From Bacteroidaceae bacterium (lineage in GTDB: Bacteria > Bacteroidota > Bacteroidia > Bacteroidales > Bacteroidaceae): 56,299 nt of DNA. This document shows positions 1 through 9,551 of this stretch, in pieces. A model generated the notes under the pieces. It was not told the origin of the DNA. It was given only the letters and a program-made list of their open reading frames with translations, and ran no database searches. The DNA is taken from contig JAFZVW010000002.1 of the NCBI GenBank assembly GCA_017617635.1, forward strand, positions 1-56,299, read 5' to 3'. Position 1 is the first letter of the stretch, and every line of letters begins with the position of its first letter. Both the position numbers and the translations under genes were made by a program.

Positions 1-327
1 AATAGCGGGAGCATATTAGGCTTATTGGAAAGGATTATTTGGCACAACACTCTTTTTTACGACACTTCCTATTCTTTGTATGGCTTTACTGGTTTTGACG
101 GTCGTTCGGTCATGCCAATTCTCCAACAACGATTAATTAAGAATGCCCGTCCTGCCACACAGGTGATGATTGACACCTATATGGCAGCCATTAGTTTCAC
201 AAAGACAAACCGCAAAGGTCGTTTCACTAACGGAACCTACGAAGCATGGGATTTGCTGCCCCGCAATGTGCTTGTGGATGACGAGGGGGATTTGTATGTG
301 GTTGATGCCGAGATACAGAGACTGTAG
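1..327 (+). CDS. C-terminal fragment of a polyvalent-kinase-like protein (partial, open at window start)
   Basis: The reading frame is already open at base 1 and ends at the TAG at 325-327, so only the last 108 or so residues are present. A TTG at 25 is in frame, but nothing marks it as the start. The sequence contains EAWDLLPRNVLVDDEGDLYV followed by VDAEI. The N-x-L-V-D-x-x-G-x-(I/L)-Y-V-V-D pattern is what I know from the putative polyvalent protein kinase domain of large proteins on Bacteroidota plasmids and conjugative elements; there it resembles the catalytic-loop and metal-binding parts of a kinase fold. If right, a mobile element or its remnant lies to the left of this window. The assignment rests on one motif, so an unrelated accessory protein is possible. 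Confidence 0.5.
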   Translation, partial: NSGSILGLLERIIWHNTLFYDTSYSLYGFTGFDGRSVMPILQQRLIKNARPATQVMIDTYMAAISFTKTNRKGRFTNGTYEAWDLLPRNVLVDDEGDLYVVDAEIQRL

Positions 328-517
328 CAACGCGGTGATGATGGTTTTCTTGTTCATTGATTCCTGTTTGTCTTTCTTTATAAAAACGTTATTTATTTTA
401 TTTCCTTGATTTCAGAATCTTGTCTGACTGTTCCCGTGTCATCTATTTATAATACGCACAAATAGGCAAAATGTTAACTCAAAAGGATGAAATTATTTTT
501 TATAGCAAAAAAATCGT

Positions 518-525
518 TACCTTTG
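518..525 (+). promoter_or_regulatory. Candidate promoter -7 element for purU
   Basis: TACCTTTG matches the Bacteroidota -7 consensus TAnnTTTG and lies 36 bases before the chosen purU start. A T-rich stretch at 493-500 is at about the right distance for a -33 box but lacks the terminal G. Confidence 0.5.
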
Positions 526-561
526 TGGTGTTGAAAGAATAGATTGAAGCAGGAACAACTT

Positions 562-1434
562 ATGAGTACACCATATACTACAGCAATATTACTGTTGCAC
601 TGCCCTGACCAGCAGGGTATTATCTCGGAGGTCACAAAGTTTATAACGGATAACAAGGGAAACATCGTTTACCTGGATCAGTATGTCGACAAGGTAGAGG
701 GAATGTTCTTCATGCGCATAGAATGGGAACTGGAAGGGTTCCAGATTCCTCGCGACAAAATCTACGATTATATCACTACACTGTATTCCCAGCGCTACCA
801 GATGAAGTTCAGCCTGTACTATAGCGACAAGCGTCCGCGTATGGCTATCTTCGTCAGCAAGATGAGCCACTGTCTGTACGACCTGTTGGCACGTTGGAAG
901 GCGGGGGAATTCAACTGCGACATTCCCTGCATTGTTTCTAACCATGAGAACTTGCGCTATGTGGCAGACCAGTTTGGCATTCCCTATTACGTATGGAGCA
1001 TCAAGAAGGACCACTCTAACAAAGCTGAGGTGGAAGCTGCCGAGATGGAGTTGCTGAAGAAAGAGGATATATCCTTCATCGTACTGGCACGTTACATGCA
1101 GATTATCAGCGATGAGATGATAGCATCCTATCCGCACCATATCATCAATATCCACCACTCGTTCCTGCCTGCCTTCATCGGTGCCAGGCCTTATCATCAG
1201 GCCTACGAGCGTGGGGTGAAGATTATTGGGGCCACCAGCCATTATGTAACAGCTGAACTGGATGCCGGTCCTATCATAGAGCAGGATGTGACACGCATCA
1301 CCCACAAGGATACGCCTGACAGCCTGGTGCTGAAGGGTAAGGATCTGGAGAAGATTGTCCTATCCCGTGCCGTATCAAAGCATATTCAGCGTAAGATCCT
1401 GACCTATAAGAATAAGACTGTGATTTTTGGATGA
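562..1434 (+). CDS. purU: Formyltetrahydrofolate deformylase
   Basis: PurU hydrolyses 10-formyltetrahydrofolate to tetrahydrofolate and formate, supplying formate for purine synthesis and balancing one-carbon pools in the cytoplasm. The 290-residue product has an N-terminal ACT-type regulatory domain (about residues 5-85) and a C-terminal formyltransferase fold (about 95-285). The catalytic residues are visible: N196 and H198 in INIHHSFLPAF, and D234 in AELDAGPIIEQD. Length fits the family (about 280). I chose the ATG at 562 over an in-frame TTG at 544 because it gives the normal N-terminus and has purine-rich sequence ahead of it. The 3' end abuts the next gene. It is not near other purine genes here apart from purD, 6 kb away. 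Confidence 0.95.
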   Translation: MSTPYTTAILLLHCPDQQGIISEVTKFITDNKGNIVYLDQYVDKVEGMFFMRIEWELEGFQIPRDKIYDYITTLYSQRYQMKFSLYYSDKRPRMAIFVSKMSHCLYDLLARWKAGEFNCDIPCIVSNHENLRYVADQFGIPYYVWSIKKDHSNKAEVEAAEMELLKKEDISFIVLARYMQIISDEMIASYPHHIINIHHSFLPAFIGARPYHQAYERGVKIIGATSHYVTAELDAGPIIEQDVTRITHKDTPDSLVLKGKDLEKIVLSRAVSKHIQRKILTYKNKTVIFG

Positions 1435-1450
1435 CAGCATACTTAAAGCC

Positions 1451-2089
1451 ATGACCTCTTTTCTGAACAGAGAAAATATTGTACGGAGCAAAGATGGGGT
1501 GGAGTATCATCCGCTCCGTCCTTTCCTGCCTGAGAATGCGAAGGTGCTGTTTCTGGGCAGTTTTCCTCCTCAGCGCAAGCGATGGTGCATGGACTTCTAC
1601 TATCCCAACTTCATCAATGACCACTGGCGCATTGAGGGGCAGATATTCTTTAGGGATAAGAACCATTTCGTGGATGTCAAGGCCAAGCGCTTCAAGATTG
1701 ATGAGATTGTGACCTTCTGCAAAGGAAAGGGTTTGGCGTTCTTTGATACCTCTACTGCTATCCGCCGTTTGCAGGACAATGCCTCCGACAAGTTTTTAGA
1801 GGTGGTCGAGCCGACAGATATCCGTGCCTTGTTGCAGCAGCTGCCCCATTGCCAGGTTATCATCACTACGGGTGAGAAGGCAACCGAGACCATTTGTGCC
1901 TCGTTGGAGATTCCAGAGATTCCCAAGGTCAATAGCTCTGTTGCAATCCCGGAGTTGTTTAATAATGATGGCCTGCAGGTCATGCTTTATCGTCTGCCGT
2001 CCTCCTCACGTGCCTATCCGCTGTCTTTCGACAAGAAGGTGGAGGCGTATAGAAGATGTTTAAAGGGGATAGTGAAAAGTGAAAAATGA
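1451..2089 (+). CDS. Uracil-DNA glycosylase superfamily protein
   Basis: This 212-residue protein has the two hallmark loops of the uracil-DNA glycosylase fold. VLFLGSFPPQRKRWCMDFYY lies near the N-terminus, where the GxxPG/GSFPP-type water-activating loop sits, and LPSSSRAY near the C-terminus matches the DNA-intercalating loop (HPSPL/LPS-type). Between them is a Rossmann-like core with the strand CQVIITTGEKAT. Members of this branch are usually annotated as UDG-family or DNA-deoxyinosine glycosylases; substrate cannot be read from sequence. The frame also contains a TTG at 1427 that would overlap purU by 8 bases. The ATG at 1451 gives a 16-base gap and is preferred, though neither has a strong ribosome-binding site. 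Probably cotranscribed with purU. Confidence 0.75.
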   Translation: MTSFLNRENIVRSKDGVEYHPLRPFLPENAKVLFLGSFPPQRKRWCMDFYYPNFINDHWRIEGQIFFRDKNHFVDVKAKRFKIDEIVTFCKGKGLAFFDTSTAIRRLQDNASDKFLEVVEPTDIRALLQQLPHCQVIITTGEKATETICASLEIPEIPKVNSSVAIPELFNNDGLQVMLYRLPSSSRAYPLSFDKKVEAYRRCLKGIVKSEK

Positions 2090-2113
2090 AAAATATGATA
2101 AAACAATACTGGT

Positions 2114-2701
2114 ATGGGAAAGTTTGAATTGATGGCATTGCCGTATGCGGTGGAGGCGTTGGAGCCGGTGATTAGTAAGGAGACTATTGCGTTCCATCAC
2201 GGAAAGCATTTGGCAGCTTATGTGAATAACCTGAATGGGCTGCTGCCTGGCAGCGGCTTTGAGGAATCTACGCTTGAGGAGATTGTCTTGAAAGCTGAGG
2301 GCGGTATGCTGAATAATGCTGGGCAGATATTGAATCATGAGCTGTACTTCGGGCAATTCGCTTCGCCAAAGGCAGACAATAAGCCTGTTGGGAAACTTGC
2401 TGAGGCTATTACCCGTGACTTTGGGTCGTTTGAGGCTTTCAAGGAGGAATTCCAGAAGAAGGGTGCTACACTGTTCGGTTCCGGTTGGGTGTGGCTGTCA
2501 GCTGACAAGGACGGGAAGCTGGTGATTACGCAGGAGGCGAATGCTGCCAATCCTATTCAGAAGGGCTTGAAGCCGCTGTTGACCTTCGACGTCTGGGAGC
2601 ATGCGTATTATCTGGATTATCAGAACCGTCGCCCTGACCACCTGGCTGCACTGTGGCAGATTATTGACTGGGAGATCGTGGAAAGCAGACGTTCTAAGTG
2701 A
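2114..2701 (+). CDS. sodB: Superoxide dismutase, Fe/Mn family
   Basis: The enzyme dismutates superoxide to peroxide and oxygen in the cytoplasm. All four metal ligands are present: H28 in AFHHGKH, H75 in LNHELYF, and D159 and H163 in FDVWEHAYY. Q71 in LNNAGQILNH occupies the position where iron-type enzymes supply the active-site glutamine, so an iron or cambialistic enzyme is likely, as in Bacteroides and Porphyromonas. At 195 residues it has the usual length. An internal ATG at 2132 (MALPYAV) would give the more typical N-terminus; 2114 is kept because it is first in frame. The upstream gap carries a short A/G-rich intergenic motif also found elsewhere in the window. Confidence 0.95.
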   Translation: MGKFELMALPYAVEALEPVISKETIAFHHGKHLAAYVNNLNGLLPGSGFEESTLEEIVLKAEGGMLNNAGQILNHELYFGQFASPKADNKPVGKLAEAITRDFGSFEAFKEEFQKKGATLFGSGWVWLSADKDGKLVITQEANAANPIQKGLKPLLTFDVWEHAYYLDYQNRRPDHLAALWQIIDWEIVESRRSK

Positions 2702-2819
2702 AAAGTGAACAATAAGACAAAAGCACGGGAAATCATCGCGTTCATGGAGGTACTGCGGATATAGGAAGTGTCGGTAACGTACAATTTTTATCAGCATAGT
2801 AAAAAAACTTGGCAAAAAG

Positions 2820-2851
2820 TTTGGCTGTTATGTAAAAACATCATACCTTTG
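2820..2851 (+). promoter_or_regulatory. Promoter of tRNA-Asn
   Basis: TTTG at 2820-2823 and TACCTTTG at 2844-2851 are separated by 20 bases, an exact match to the Bacteroidota -33/-7 promoter. The tRNA begins 20 bases after the -7 box. Confidence 0.8.
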
Positions 2852-2871
2852 TACCCGAATTCAAAAGGAAT

Positions 2872-2945
2872 GCTTCAGTAGCTCAGTTGGTTAGAGCACA
2901 TGACTGTTAATCATGGGGTCGTTGGTTCAAGCCCATCCTGAAGCG
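2872..2945 (+). tRNA. tRNA-Asn (GUU)
   Basis: The acceptor stem pairs 2872-2878 with 2938-2944 over seven perfect base pairs, with discriminator G at 2945. The D arm is GCTC...GAGC. The anticodon stem CATGA/TCATG encloses the loop CTGTTAA with anticodon GTT at 2906-2908. The T arm has GTTCAA-type loop sequence TTCAAGC but its stem (2921-2925 with 2933-2937) contains one U:U mismatch. The genome encodes CAA rather than CCA after the discriminator, so the CCA end must be added enzymatically. Confidence 0.93.
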
Positions 2946-2953
2946 CAAACGAG

Positions 2954-2986
2954 AGCCTGCCAATGCAAAACGGTGGGCTTTATTTG
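2954..2986 (+). terminator. Rho-independent terminator after tRNA-Asn
   Basis: AGCCTGCC (2954-2961) pairs with GGTGGGCT (2972-2979) around a 10-base loop and is followed by TTATTTG. Confidence 0.55.
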
Positions 2987-3018
2987 TAAAATATTCGCGT
3001 GCACGCATACGCAAGACA

Positions 3019-3753
3019 ATGGTAAAGAAGACCGAGAGAATAATTGACTCACTGCGTTCTGTACTTTTCCCAGAATTCTATGGAGGAGGAGTCAGCAGCG
3101 AGATGTTCTATGCCCAGTTGCTGGAATGTGTTCCAGTCAAGGAGGCGAGGGAACTGACCGACTTTGTCCCTGAGCTGAAGAAGATGCTTGATATGGACGT
3201 CGAGGCGGCATATAACGGTGACCCTGCAGCAGAGTCCCTGGACGAGATTATCTGCTGCTATCCTGTTATCAAGGCTCTGATTAATTACAGGTTTGCCCAC
3301 CGCATGCTGGAACTGGGTATAAAGATGATACCGCGTATAATAACTGAGCTGGCACATTCGGAAACCGGTATAGACATCCATCCGGCAGCCACTATCGGGC
3401 ATCATTTCACGATAGACCATGGGACCGGAGTCGTGATAGGCGCGACCTGTATTATAGGCAACTATGTCAAACTGTATCAGGGCGTAACCTTGGGAGCCAA
3501 GAGTTTCCCGCTGGATGACCACGGGCATCCTATCAAGGGCATTCCCAGACATCCGATACTGGAGGATAATGTGATAATCTATTCGAATGCCACCGTACTG
3601 GGACGTATAACGATAGGCAAGGGAACTGTTATCGGAGGTAACCTGTGGGTAACGGAAAGTACCCGCCCTGGTGAGCAGATTGTTCAGGCCCGCCAGCGAA
3701 AGACCAGCATACGGCAGACGCTGATAAGTCCTGACGACTGCGGAATGCTGTAA
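3019..3753 (+). CDS. cysE: Serine O-acetyltransferase
   Basis: CysE acetylates L-serine with acetyl-CoA, the first step of cysteine synthesis. The 244-residue protein has an N-terminal helical domain (about 1-110) and a C-terminal left-handed beta-helix of hexapeptide repeats. The helix contains the family motifs DIHPAATIGHHFTIDHGTGV and VKLYQGVTLGA, which supply the catalytic Asp and His residues, and ends with GGNLWV. This matches the long SatA/EpsC-like serine acetyltransferases usual in Bacteroides. It stands alone between the tRNA and an rRNA methyltransferase, without cysK beside it. Confidence 0.92.
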   Translation: MVKKTERIIDSLRSVLFPEFYGGGVSSEMFYAQLLECVPVKEARELTDFVPELKKMLDMDVEAAYNGDPAAESLDEIICCYPVIKALINYRFAHRMLELGIKMIPRIITELAHSETGIDIHPAATIGHHFTIDHGTGVVIGATCIIGNYVKLYQGVTLGAKSFPLDDHGHPIKGIPRHPILEDNVIIYSNATVLGRITIGKGTVIGGNLWVTESTRPGEQIVQARQRKTSIRQTLISPDDCGML

Positions 3754-3783
3754 TTTTTAATTTATAATTCATAATTAGGTTAA

Positions 3784-5097
3784 ATGGAATTTGAACTTAT
3801 TGCTAAGACTTTTCAGGGTCTTGAGCCGGTATTGGCAACAGAGTTGATAGAACTTGGTGCCAATAATATACAGATAGGACGCCGTATGGTGTCCTTTGTC
3901 GGCAATAAGGAACTGATGTACCGTGCCAATTTCCAGTTGCGAACGGCCATCAGGATTCTAAAGCCCGTCAAGCATTTCCGTGCCACCACCGCAGAGGAGG
4001 TGTACGATGCAGTAAAGCAGGTTGACTGGACGGAATATCTTTCCAACGATACGACGTTTGCCGTGGACAGTGTAGTATTCTCGAATGAATTCCGCCACTC
4101 TAAGTTTGTTGCATACAAGGTGAAGGACGCAATAGTGGACCAGTTCCGCGAAAAGACAGGTGACCGTCCCAATATCAGGCTTGTGAATCCCGACATCCAA
4201 CTGCACATTCATATAGCCGAATATGACTGCACCCTGGCACTCGACTCGTCAGGCGAAAGCCTTCATCGTCGCGGATATCGCCAGGAGTCGGTCGAGGCTC
4301 CCCTGAACGAGGTCCTGGCAGCAGGCATTATCCTTCAGACAGGCTGGCGTGGAGAGTGCGACCTGATTGACCCGATGTGCGGCAGCGGAACAATTCCAAT
4401 CGAGGCAGCGCTTATTGCCCGTGGTATTGCACCAGGTGTATTCCGCAAGGAGTACGCTTTCGAGAAATGGCCGGATTTCGACCCTGAGCTGTTCAGTGCA
4501 ATATATGACGATGACAGCCGTGAGCGTCCATTCGACCATCATATCTACGGATATGACAATAATCGCAAGGCTGTAGCCATTGCCACGAACAACGTGCGTG
4601 CAGCAGGACTGTCCAAGGAGATTACAATTGATTTCAAGGACTTCAGGGATTTTGTCCAGCCTCGTGAAAAGAGCATCATCGTTACGAACCCGCCTTATGG
4701 AGAGCGCATTTCCGCACCCGACCTGTTGGGGCTGTACAAGATGATAGGCGAACGGCTCAAGCATCAGTTCACCGGCAACGATGCGTGGATTCTGAGCTAC
4801 CGCGAGGAATGTTTCGAGGCAATAGGACTGAAGCCGTCATTGCGCACTCCCCTTTATAACGGAGCCTTGGAATGCGAGCTGCGGAAATACCGTATGTTTG
4901 ACGGCCGCTTTAACGAAATGCGGGCTGGCGGCGGAGATATCAAGAGCGCACGTGAACGCAATATGATGGCTCAGAAGCACCGCTTCCGTCAGCACCGTGA
5001 TTTTAAGACCCGTTTGGGCGAGGAACCGGTTTCGCGCGAGAACAGGAGACCAGGTCGCCCGGGGCGGAAAGAATTTGGAGTAAAAAAAGAAAGATAA
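3784..5097 (+). CDS. rlmL: THUMP-domain RNA N2-guanine methyltransferase (RlmL type)
   Basis: The protein has an N-terminal ferredoxin-like and THUMP RNA-binding region (about residues 1-160) and a Rossmann methyltransferase domain. The SAM-binding motif is LIDPMCGSGTIPIEAAL at about 195-211 and the catalytic motif is IIVTNPPYGERI at about 300. The NPPY motif marks an amino-group methyltransferase. The closest characterised relative I know is the N-terminal half of E. coli RlmL, which makes m2G2445 in 23S rRNA; here the second RlmK domain is absent. A basic tail of about 60 residues rich in Arg, Lys and Gly extends beyond the fold and may bind RNA. It ends 3 bases before the DPP IV gene. Confidence 0.88.
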   Translation: MEFELIAKTFQGLEPVLATELIELGANNIQIGRRMVSFVGNKELMYRANFQLRTAIRILKPVKHFRATTAEEVYDAVKQVDWTEYLSNDTTFAVDSVVFSNEFRHSKFVAYKVKDAIVDQFREKTGDRPNIRLVNPDIQLHIHIAEYDCTLALDSSGESLHRRGYRQESVEAPLNEVLAAGIILQTGWRGECDLIDPMCGSGTIPIEAALIARGIAPGVFRKEYAFEKWPDFDPELFSAIYDDDSRERPFDHHIYGYDNNRKAVAIATNNVRAAGLSKEITIDFKDFRDFVQPREKSIIVTNPPYGERISAPDLLGLYKMIGERLKHQFTGNDAWILSYREECFEAIGLKPSLRTPLYNGALECELRKYRMFDGRFNEMRAGGGDIKSARERNMMAQKHRFRQHRDFKTRLGEEPVSRENRRPGRPGRKEFGVKKER

Positions 5098-5100
5098 GTT

Positions 5101-7284
5101 ATGCATAACAGGATTAAGGCTTTATTGGTATCTTGTATGATTTTGTCAATGTCAGCCATGGCACAGAACAAACAATTTACTTTGGACGAATTACTTGGAG
5201 GGGGTGACAGCTACTGGAAGCTGAGACCGGAAAACATTTACACAGGATGGTGGGGAGATATCCCGTTCAAGACATCTGTCGATGGTGTTACTGAGATGAA
5301 TACCGGCAACACACTGTGTACGGTCGAGGCCATAAACCAGAAACTGGGCGAGAAAGTGGCTTTCAGCGGCCATAACCTGACATTTCCCTATGCCGACCAG
5401 GCTATAGTTGATTTCCGCAAGGGCTTACGGCATATACAGTTGAATTTTGAAAATGCCGAGAAGGTACTGGACGTCACACTGCCCGCAGGTGCAATCAATC
5501 AGGATTTCGACAAGGTATCACGCAGTACTGCATACTGCATCCAAGGCAATCTGTATGTCATGACAGCTGACGGCAGACAGATAGCAGTCAGTCAGGACGG
5601 CAGTACCGACGGCAGCGAAGACATAGTCTACGGATGGAGTGTACACCGCGATGAATTCGGTATCCACAAGGGAACCTTCTGGTCTCCCGACGGCAAGTAT
5701 CTGGCATATTACCGTATGGACCAGTCTATGGTACCAAGCTATCCTCAGGTGGATATACATCCGCAGAAGGACTATAAGGGAGAGAACGGTTCGCGCATAG
5801 CCACGACATACGCATGCCACTATCCAATGGCAGGTGAGAAGAGCCACGTTGTCAAGGTCGGGGTATTCAATGTCGAAACAGGCGAGAACGTATGGCTTGA
5901 CCTGGAGGGCGATCCCGAGGACTACCACACGAATATTTCATGGTCACCCGACTGCAGGACAATTTATGTTTTCGAACTGAACCGTGACCAGAACGACATG
6001 AGGCTTGTCTCTTACGATGTAGCAACGGGCAAGTCCGTCAAGACCATTCTGCAGGAATGTGACAGTAAGTATGTCGAGCCTATGAATCCATTGGCATTCC
6101 TGCCATGGGACGATACCAAGGCGGTAATGCAGAGCCAGCGTGACGGATACAACCATCTTTATCTGCTGGACGTCAGAAGCGGTAACGTCAGACAACTGAC
6201 ACGCGGCAACTGGGTTGTACAGAAATTTGTCGGATTCAATACAGTGTCCAAGAGCCTTATTTACCTGAGCAACGAGGCAGACCCGCGTACCTCATGCATG
6301 TATTGCGTCAGGACCAGTGGCGGCAGGCGTACATTGATAGGAAAGGCTGAGGGCGTATGTTACAATGCGTCTCTAAACGGCAGCGGAACGCAGGTTATAC
6401 AATGCTACACCGCCCCTGATGTCCCTCGCAGCATAAATCTTCTGAGTACGACGACAGGCAAGGGTAAGAATCTCCTGACGGCTGTTGATACATGGAAAGA
6501 GGCAGGATATGCCATTCCGCAGTTCAGGTGCGGCAGTTTCAAGGCTGCAGACGGCAAGACAGACCTGTATTACCGTATGGTATTGCCTGCAGACTTTGAT
6601 GAAACGAAAAAATACCCCACTGTCGTATACGTATATGGCGGTCCGCATGCACACCTTGTACAGGCCAGCTGGCATTGGGACAGCCGTGGATGGGAAACGT
6701 ACATGGCACAGAAAGGCTATATAACATTCATTCTGGACAGCCGTGGCAGCGAATGGCGCGGACGCGCTTTCGAGCAGGCTACGTTCCGTCAGCTGGGCTG
6801 TGTCGAGCGCGAAGACCAGTTCAAGGGTGTCGAGTATCTCAAGTCACTGCCGTACGTGGATGCGGACAGGATAGGCGTGCATGGATGGAGTTTCGGTGGT
6901 TTCATGACTGTCAACATGATGCTGACTTACCCAGAGACATTCAAGGTCGGTGTTGCCGGAGGCCCCGTAATCGACTGGAACTATTACGAAGTCATGTATG
7001 GCGAGCGGTATATGGACACGCCTCAGCAGAACCCCGATGGATATGAAAAATGCAATCTTAGAAACCGTGCAGGAGACCTGAAGGGACGTCTCCAACTCAT
7101 CATTGGGTACAACGATCCTACATGTGTACCGCAGCATACACTTTCATTCATCCGTGCATGTGAGGATGCAGGCACACAACCGGATTTCTTCCTATATCCA
7201 GGTGGCGAGCACAATATGTACGGACGTGATGCCGTTCACCTGCACGAGAGAATTACACGCTATTTTGAAGATTATCTGAAATAA
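5101..7284 (+). CDS. Dipeptidyl peptidase IV, S9 serine peptidase
   Basis: This exported peptidase should cleave X-Pro dipeptides from peptide N-termini in the periplasm. A signal peptide covers about residues 1-21 (ending SAMAQ). Residues about 70-470 form the DPPIV N-terminal beta-propeller and about 490-727 the alpha/beta hydrolase domain. The catalytic triad is Ser597 in GWSFGGFM, Asp at about 670 in GYNDPTCV, and His704 in GGEHNMYG. At 727 residues the length fits bacterial DPP IV. It starts 3 bases after the methyltransferase gene and ends 1 base before purD, so it is probably part of a run of cotranscribed genes. Peptide use by DPP IV is prominent in oral and gut Bacteroidales. Confidence 0.93.
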   Translation: MHNRIKALLVSCMILSMSAMAQNKQFTLDELLGGGDSYWKLRPENIYTGWWGDIPFKTSVDGVTEMNTGNTLCTVEAINQKLGEKVAFSGHNLTFPYADQAIVDFRKGLRHIQLNFENAEKVLDVTLPAGAINQDFDKVSRSTAYCIQGNLYVMTADGRQIAVSQDGSTDGSEDIVYGWSVHRDEFGIHKGTFWSPDGKYLAYYRMDQSMVPSYPQVDIHPQKDYKGENGSRIATTYACHYPMAGEKSHVVKVGVFNVETGENVWLDLEGDPEDYHTNISWSPDCRTIYVFELNRDQNDMRLVSYDVATGKSVKTILQECDSKYVEPMNPLAFLPWDDTKAVMQSQRDGYNHLYLLDVRSGNVRQLTRGNWVVQKFVGFNTVSKSLIYLSNEADPRTSCMYCVRTSGGRRTLIGKAEGVCYNASLNGSGTQVIQCYTAPDVPRSINLLSTTTGKGKNLLTAVDTWKEAGYAIPQFRCGSFKAADGKTDLYYRMVLPADFDETKKYPTVVYVYGGPHAHLVQASWHWDSRGWETYMAQKGYITFILDSRGSEWRGRAFEQATFRQLGCVEREDQFKGVEYLKSLPYVDADRIGVHGWSFGGFMTVNMMLTYPETFKVGVAGGPVIDWNYYEVMYGERYMDTPQQNPDGYEKCNLRNRAGDLKGRLQLIIGYNDPTCVPQHTLSFIRACEDAGTQPDFFLYPGGEHNMYGRDAVHLHERITRYFEDYLK

Positions 7285-7285
7285 T

Positions 7286-8560
7286 ATGGGATACAGAGTT
7301 TTACTACTCGGCTCGGGTGGCCGGGAACATGCCCTGGCATGGAAGATAGCCCAAAGCCCCAAGGTTGATAAGCTGTTTATTGCTCCAGGCAATGCCGGAA
7401 CATCTTCGGTTGGCGAGAATGTCGCAATCAAGGCAGATGATTTTGAATCAATCAGGACACTGTGCCTGAATGAATCGGTAAATATGGTTGTCGTCGGTCC
7501 CGAGGACCCTCTGGTCAAGGGTATATATGACTATTTCAAGTCGGATTCTGAACTTGCAGACATTCCTGTTATTGGTCCTTCGAGAGCAGGTGCTGTGTTG
7601 GAAGGCAGCAAGGATTTTGCCAAGGGTTTTATGCAGCGCCACAACATCCCCACTGCAGCCTATCGTACCTTTACCTCGGAAACTATTCAGCAGGGAAAGG
7701 AGTTCCTTCGCACCCTGAATGCTCCTTATGTGCTGAAGGCAGACGGACTATGCGCAGGAAAGGGTGTGCTGATCCTGGACTCTCTTGATGAGGCTGAGAA
7801 GGAATTGGAGCAGATGCTGGGCGGAATGTTCGGAAATGCCTCCAGCCGTGTCGTAATCGAGGAGTTCATGAGCGGTATTGAGTGTTCTGTTTTCGCACTT
7901 ACAGACGGCAATGACTATGTCATACTTCCCGAGGCAAAGGACTACAAACGCATAGGCGAAGGCGATACCGGCCTGAATACCGGCGGTATGGGAAGTGTCA
8001 GTCCTGTTCCGTTTGCCGACGAGGAGTGGATGCAGAAGGTCGAAGACCGCATTGTGCGTCCGACTGTTACAGGCCTCAAGGCTGAAGGCATTGATTACAA
8101 GGGATTCATTTTCTTCGGGCTGATCAATGTAGACGGCAATCCCAAGGTTATCGAATACAACGTGCGTATGGGAGATCCTGAGACAGAGACAGTAATGCTG
8201 CGTATCAAGAGCGATATCATGGATTTGTTCGAGGGAGTCGCCACAGGCACACTTGCCGCCAGGAAAATAGAATTTGACCAGCGCAGTGCCGTCTGCGTGA
8301 TGCTTGTCAGCGGAGGCTATCCCGGCAGCTATCGCAAGGGACTTGCCATTTCAGGCATTGACGATGTGGACGGGAGCATAGTATTCCATGCAGGTACTAC
8401 CGTCAAGGACAACAATATCGTAACCAATGGAGGTCGTGTAATAGCCGTCAGTTCGTATGGACAGAACCTGAAAGAGGCTCTGGGTAAGAGTATGGGCGAA
8501 GCAGCTAAGATTTGTTTCGAGGGCAAGTATTTCCGTCGTGACATCGGTCAGGATTTATAG
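7286..8560 (+). CDS. purD: Phosphoribosylamine--glycine ligase (GAR synthetase)
   Basis: PurD joins phosphoribosylamine and glycine with ATP in the second step of purine synthesis. The 424-residue protein begins with the N-domain [17 protein letters not shown], followed by the ATP-grasp region with [13 protein letters not shown] and [17 protein letters not shown], then MGDPETE near the metal site. Length is normal (about 425-430). It starts 1 base after the DPP IV stop. Confidence 0.97.
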   Translation: MGYRVLLLGSGGREHALAWKIAQSPKVDKLFIAPGNAGTSSVGENVAIKADDFESIRTLCLNESVNMVVVGPEDPLVKGIYDYFKSDSELADIPVIGPSRAGAVLEGSKDFAKGFMQRHNIPTAAYRTFTSETIQQGKEFLRTLNAPYVLKADGLCAGKGVLILDSLDEAEKELEQMLGGMFGNASSRVVIEEFMSGIECSVFALTDGNDYVILPEAKDYKRIGEGDTGLNTGGMGSVSPVPFADEEWMQKVEDRIVRPTVTGLKAEGIDYKGFIFFGLINVDGNPKVIEYNVRMGDPETETVMLRIKSDIMDLFEGVATGTLAARKIEFDQRSAVCVMLVSGGYPGSYRKGLAISGIDDVDGSIVFHAGTTVKDNNIVTNGGRVIAVSSYGQNLKEALGKSMGEAAKICFEGKYFRRDIGQDL

Positions 8561-8585
8561 TATTATTTCTGTCAGCAGGTAAATA

Positions 8586-9551
8586 GTGAGGAACAATCGT
8601 TTACAAAACCAGATCAGCGAAAGCCCACTGACCCTACCTGTCTGCGCTGTAGCTGCAGTAGTATTGTGGCTCATCAGGTACAATCCGTTGTCTTTCGCAA
8701 CAGACAACGGAACGGTTGTATCCCTGTTGTTGGCGGCACTTACCACTTGTCTGGTAATTGAAACAAGCCGCACATGCAGTCTGTTGCGGGTACGCTCGCA
8801 CATGGTGTCGTCGGTATGGTTAACGGGCATATCCATGATGACCTTTGCCCATGATATCCCGGTGACATGGCTGGCAGTTCCGTTGATAGCCTCCAGTCAT
8901 TACCTGTTGTTCCGTACATACCAGAAGCATAATCCGGTAAACTATTCGTTTCACACATTCTTCCTGCTCGGAACATCAATCCTGCTCATACCGCAGCTGT
9001 ATGTAATGGTACCGCTGTATTTCTGGTATATGGCAGTATTCATGCGCTGCCTTTCGTGGCGGGCATTCTGGGCGGGCCTCATAGGACTTACCCTGCCTGC
9101 ATGGTTCCTGGCAGGATGGTGTGCATTTGCAGGTGATTTCGGAAATATTCAGGATGTCCTGCAGACCATAACCAATCCGCATCTTGTCAATCCGGACAAT
9201 TACACACAGTATCTGTCATTTCGCAATATTCAGACACTGACGTGGCTCTTTGTAACATTTGTCTCGTTCGTTGCCACGGTACACTATCTGCATACTTATT
9301 ACAACGACAAGATCCGCACCCGCATGTATCTCTATGTGTACGTAATGCAGATTGCTGCCGTATGGCTGTTGCTGCTATGGCAACCTGACCTGTACAACCA
9401 GCTTATGCCTCTGCTAATGTTATGCTCATGTACAATAATTGCACATTTCTTCGCATTGACAGGTTCTATTGTCAGTAATACTTTCTTTGTTCTTTCGGTA
9501 CTCGCCCTTGGCGTACTGACATCAATCAACATGGGACTATGGAAACTGTAA
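8586..9551 (+). CDS. Multi-pass inner-membrane protein, function unknown
   Basis: I do not recognise a named family. The 321-residue product is strongly hydrophobic, with about eight to ten membrane segments beginning at residue 17 (LPVCAVAAVVLWLI) and ending with FFVLSVLALGVLTSINMG. A GTG at 8586 is used because a stop lies directly upstream in frame (8580-8582) and the first internal ATG would delete the first two membrane segments. It sits 25 bases after purD and overlaps the following DedA-type gene by 13 bases, so translation of the two is probably coupled. Its placement before a TMEM260-type glycosyltransferase hints at an envelope role, but that is inference from position only. Confidence 0.75.
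   Translation: MRNNRLQNQISESPLTLPVCAVAAVVLWLIRYNPLSFATDNGTVVSLLLAALTTCLVIETSRTCSLLRVRSHMVSSVWLTGISMMTFAHDIPVTWLAVPLIASSHYLLFRTYQKHNPVNYSFHTFFLLGTSILLIPQLYVMVPLYFWYMAVFMRCLSWRAFWAGLIGLTLPAWFLAGWCAFAGDFGNIQDVLQTITNPHLVNPDNYTQYLSFRNIQTLTWLFVTFVSFVATVHYLHTYYNDKIRTRMYLYVYVMQIAAVWLLLLWQPDLYNQLMPLLMLCSCTIIAHFFALTGSIVSNTFFVLSVLALGVLTSINMGLWKL

Noticed and set aside
2872-2945. tRNA-Asn as an integration site for a mobile element
   Set aside because: No integrase, no duplicated tRNA 3' end and only core genes on both sides.
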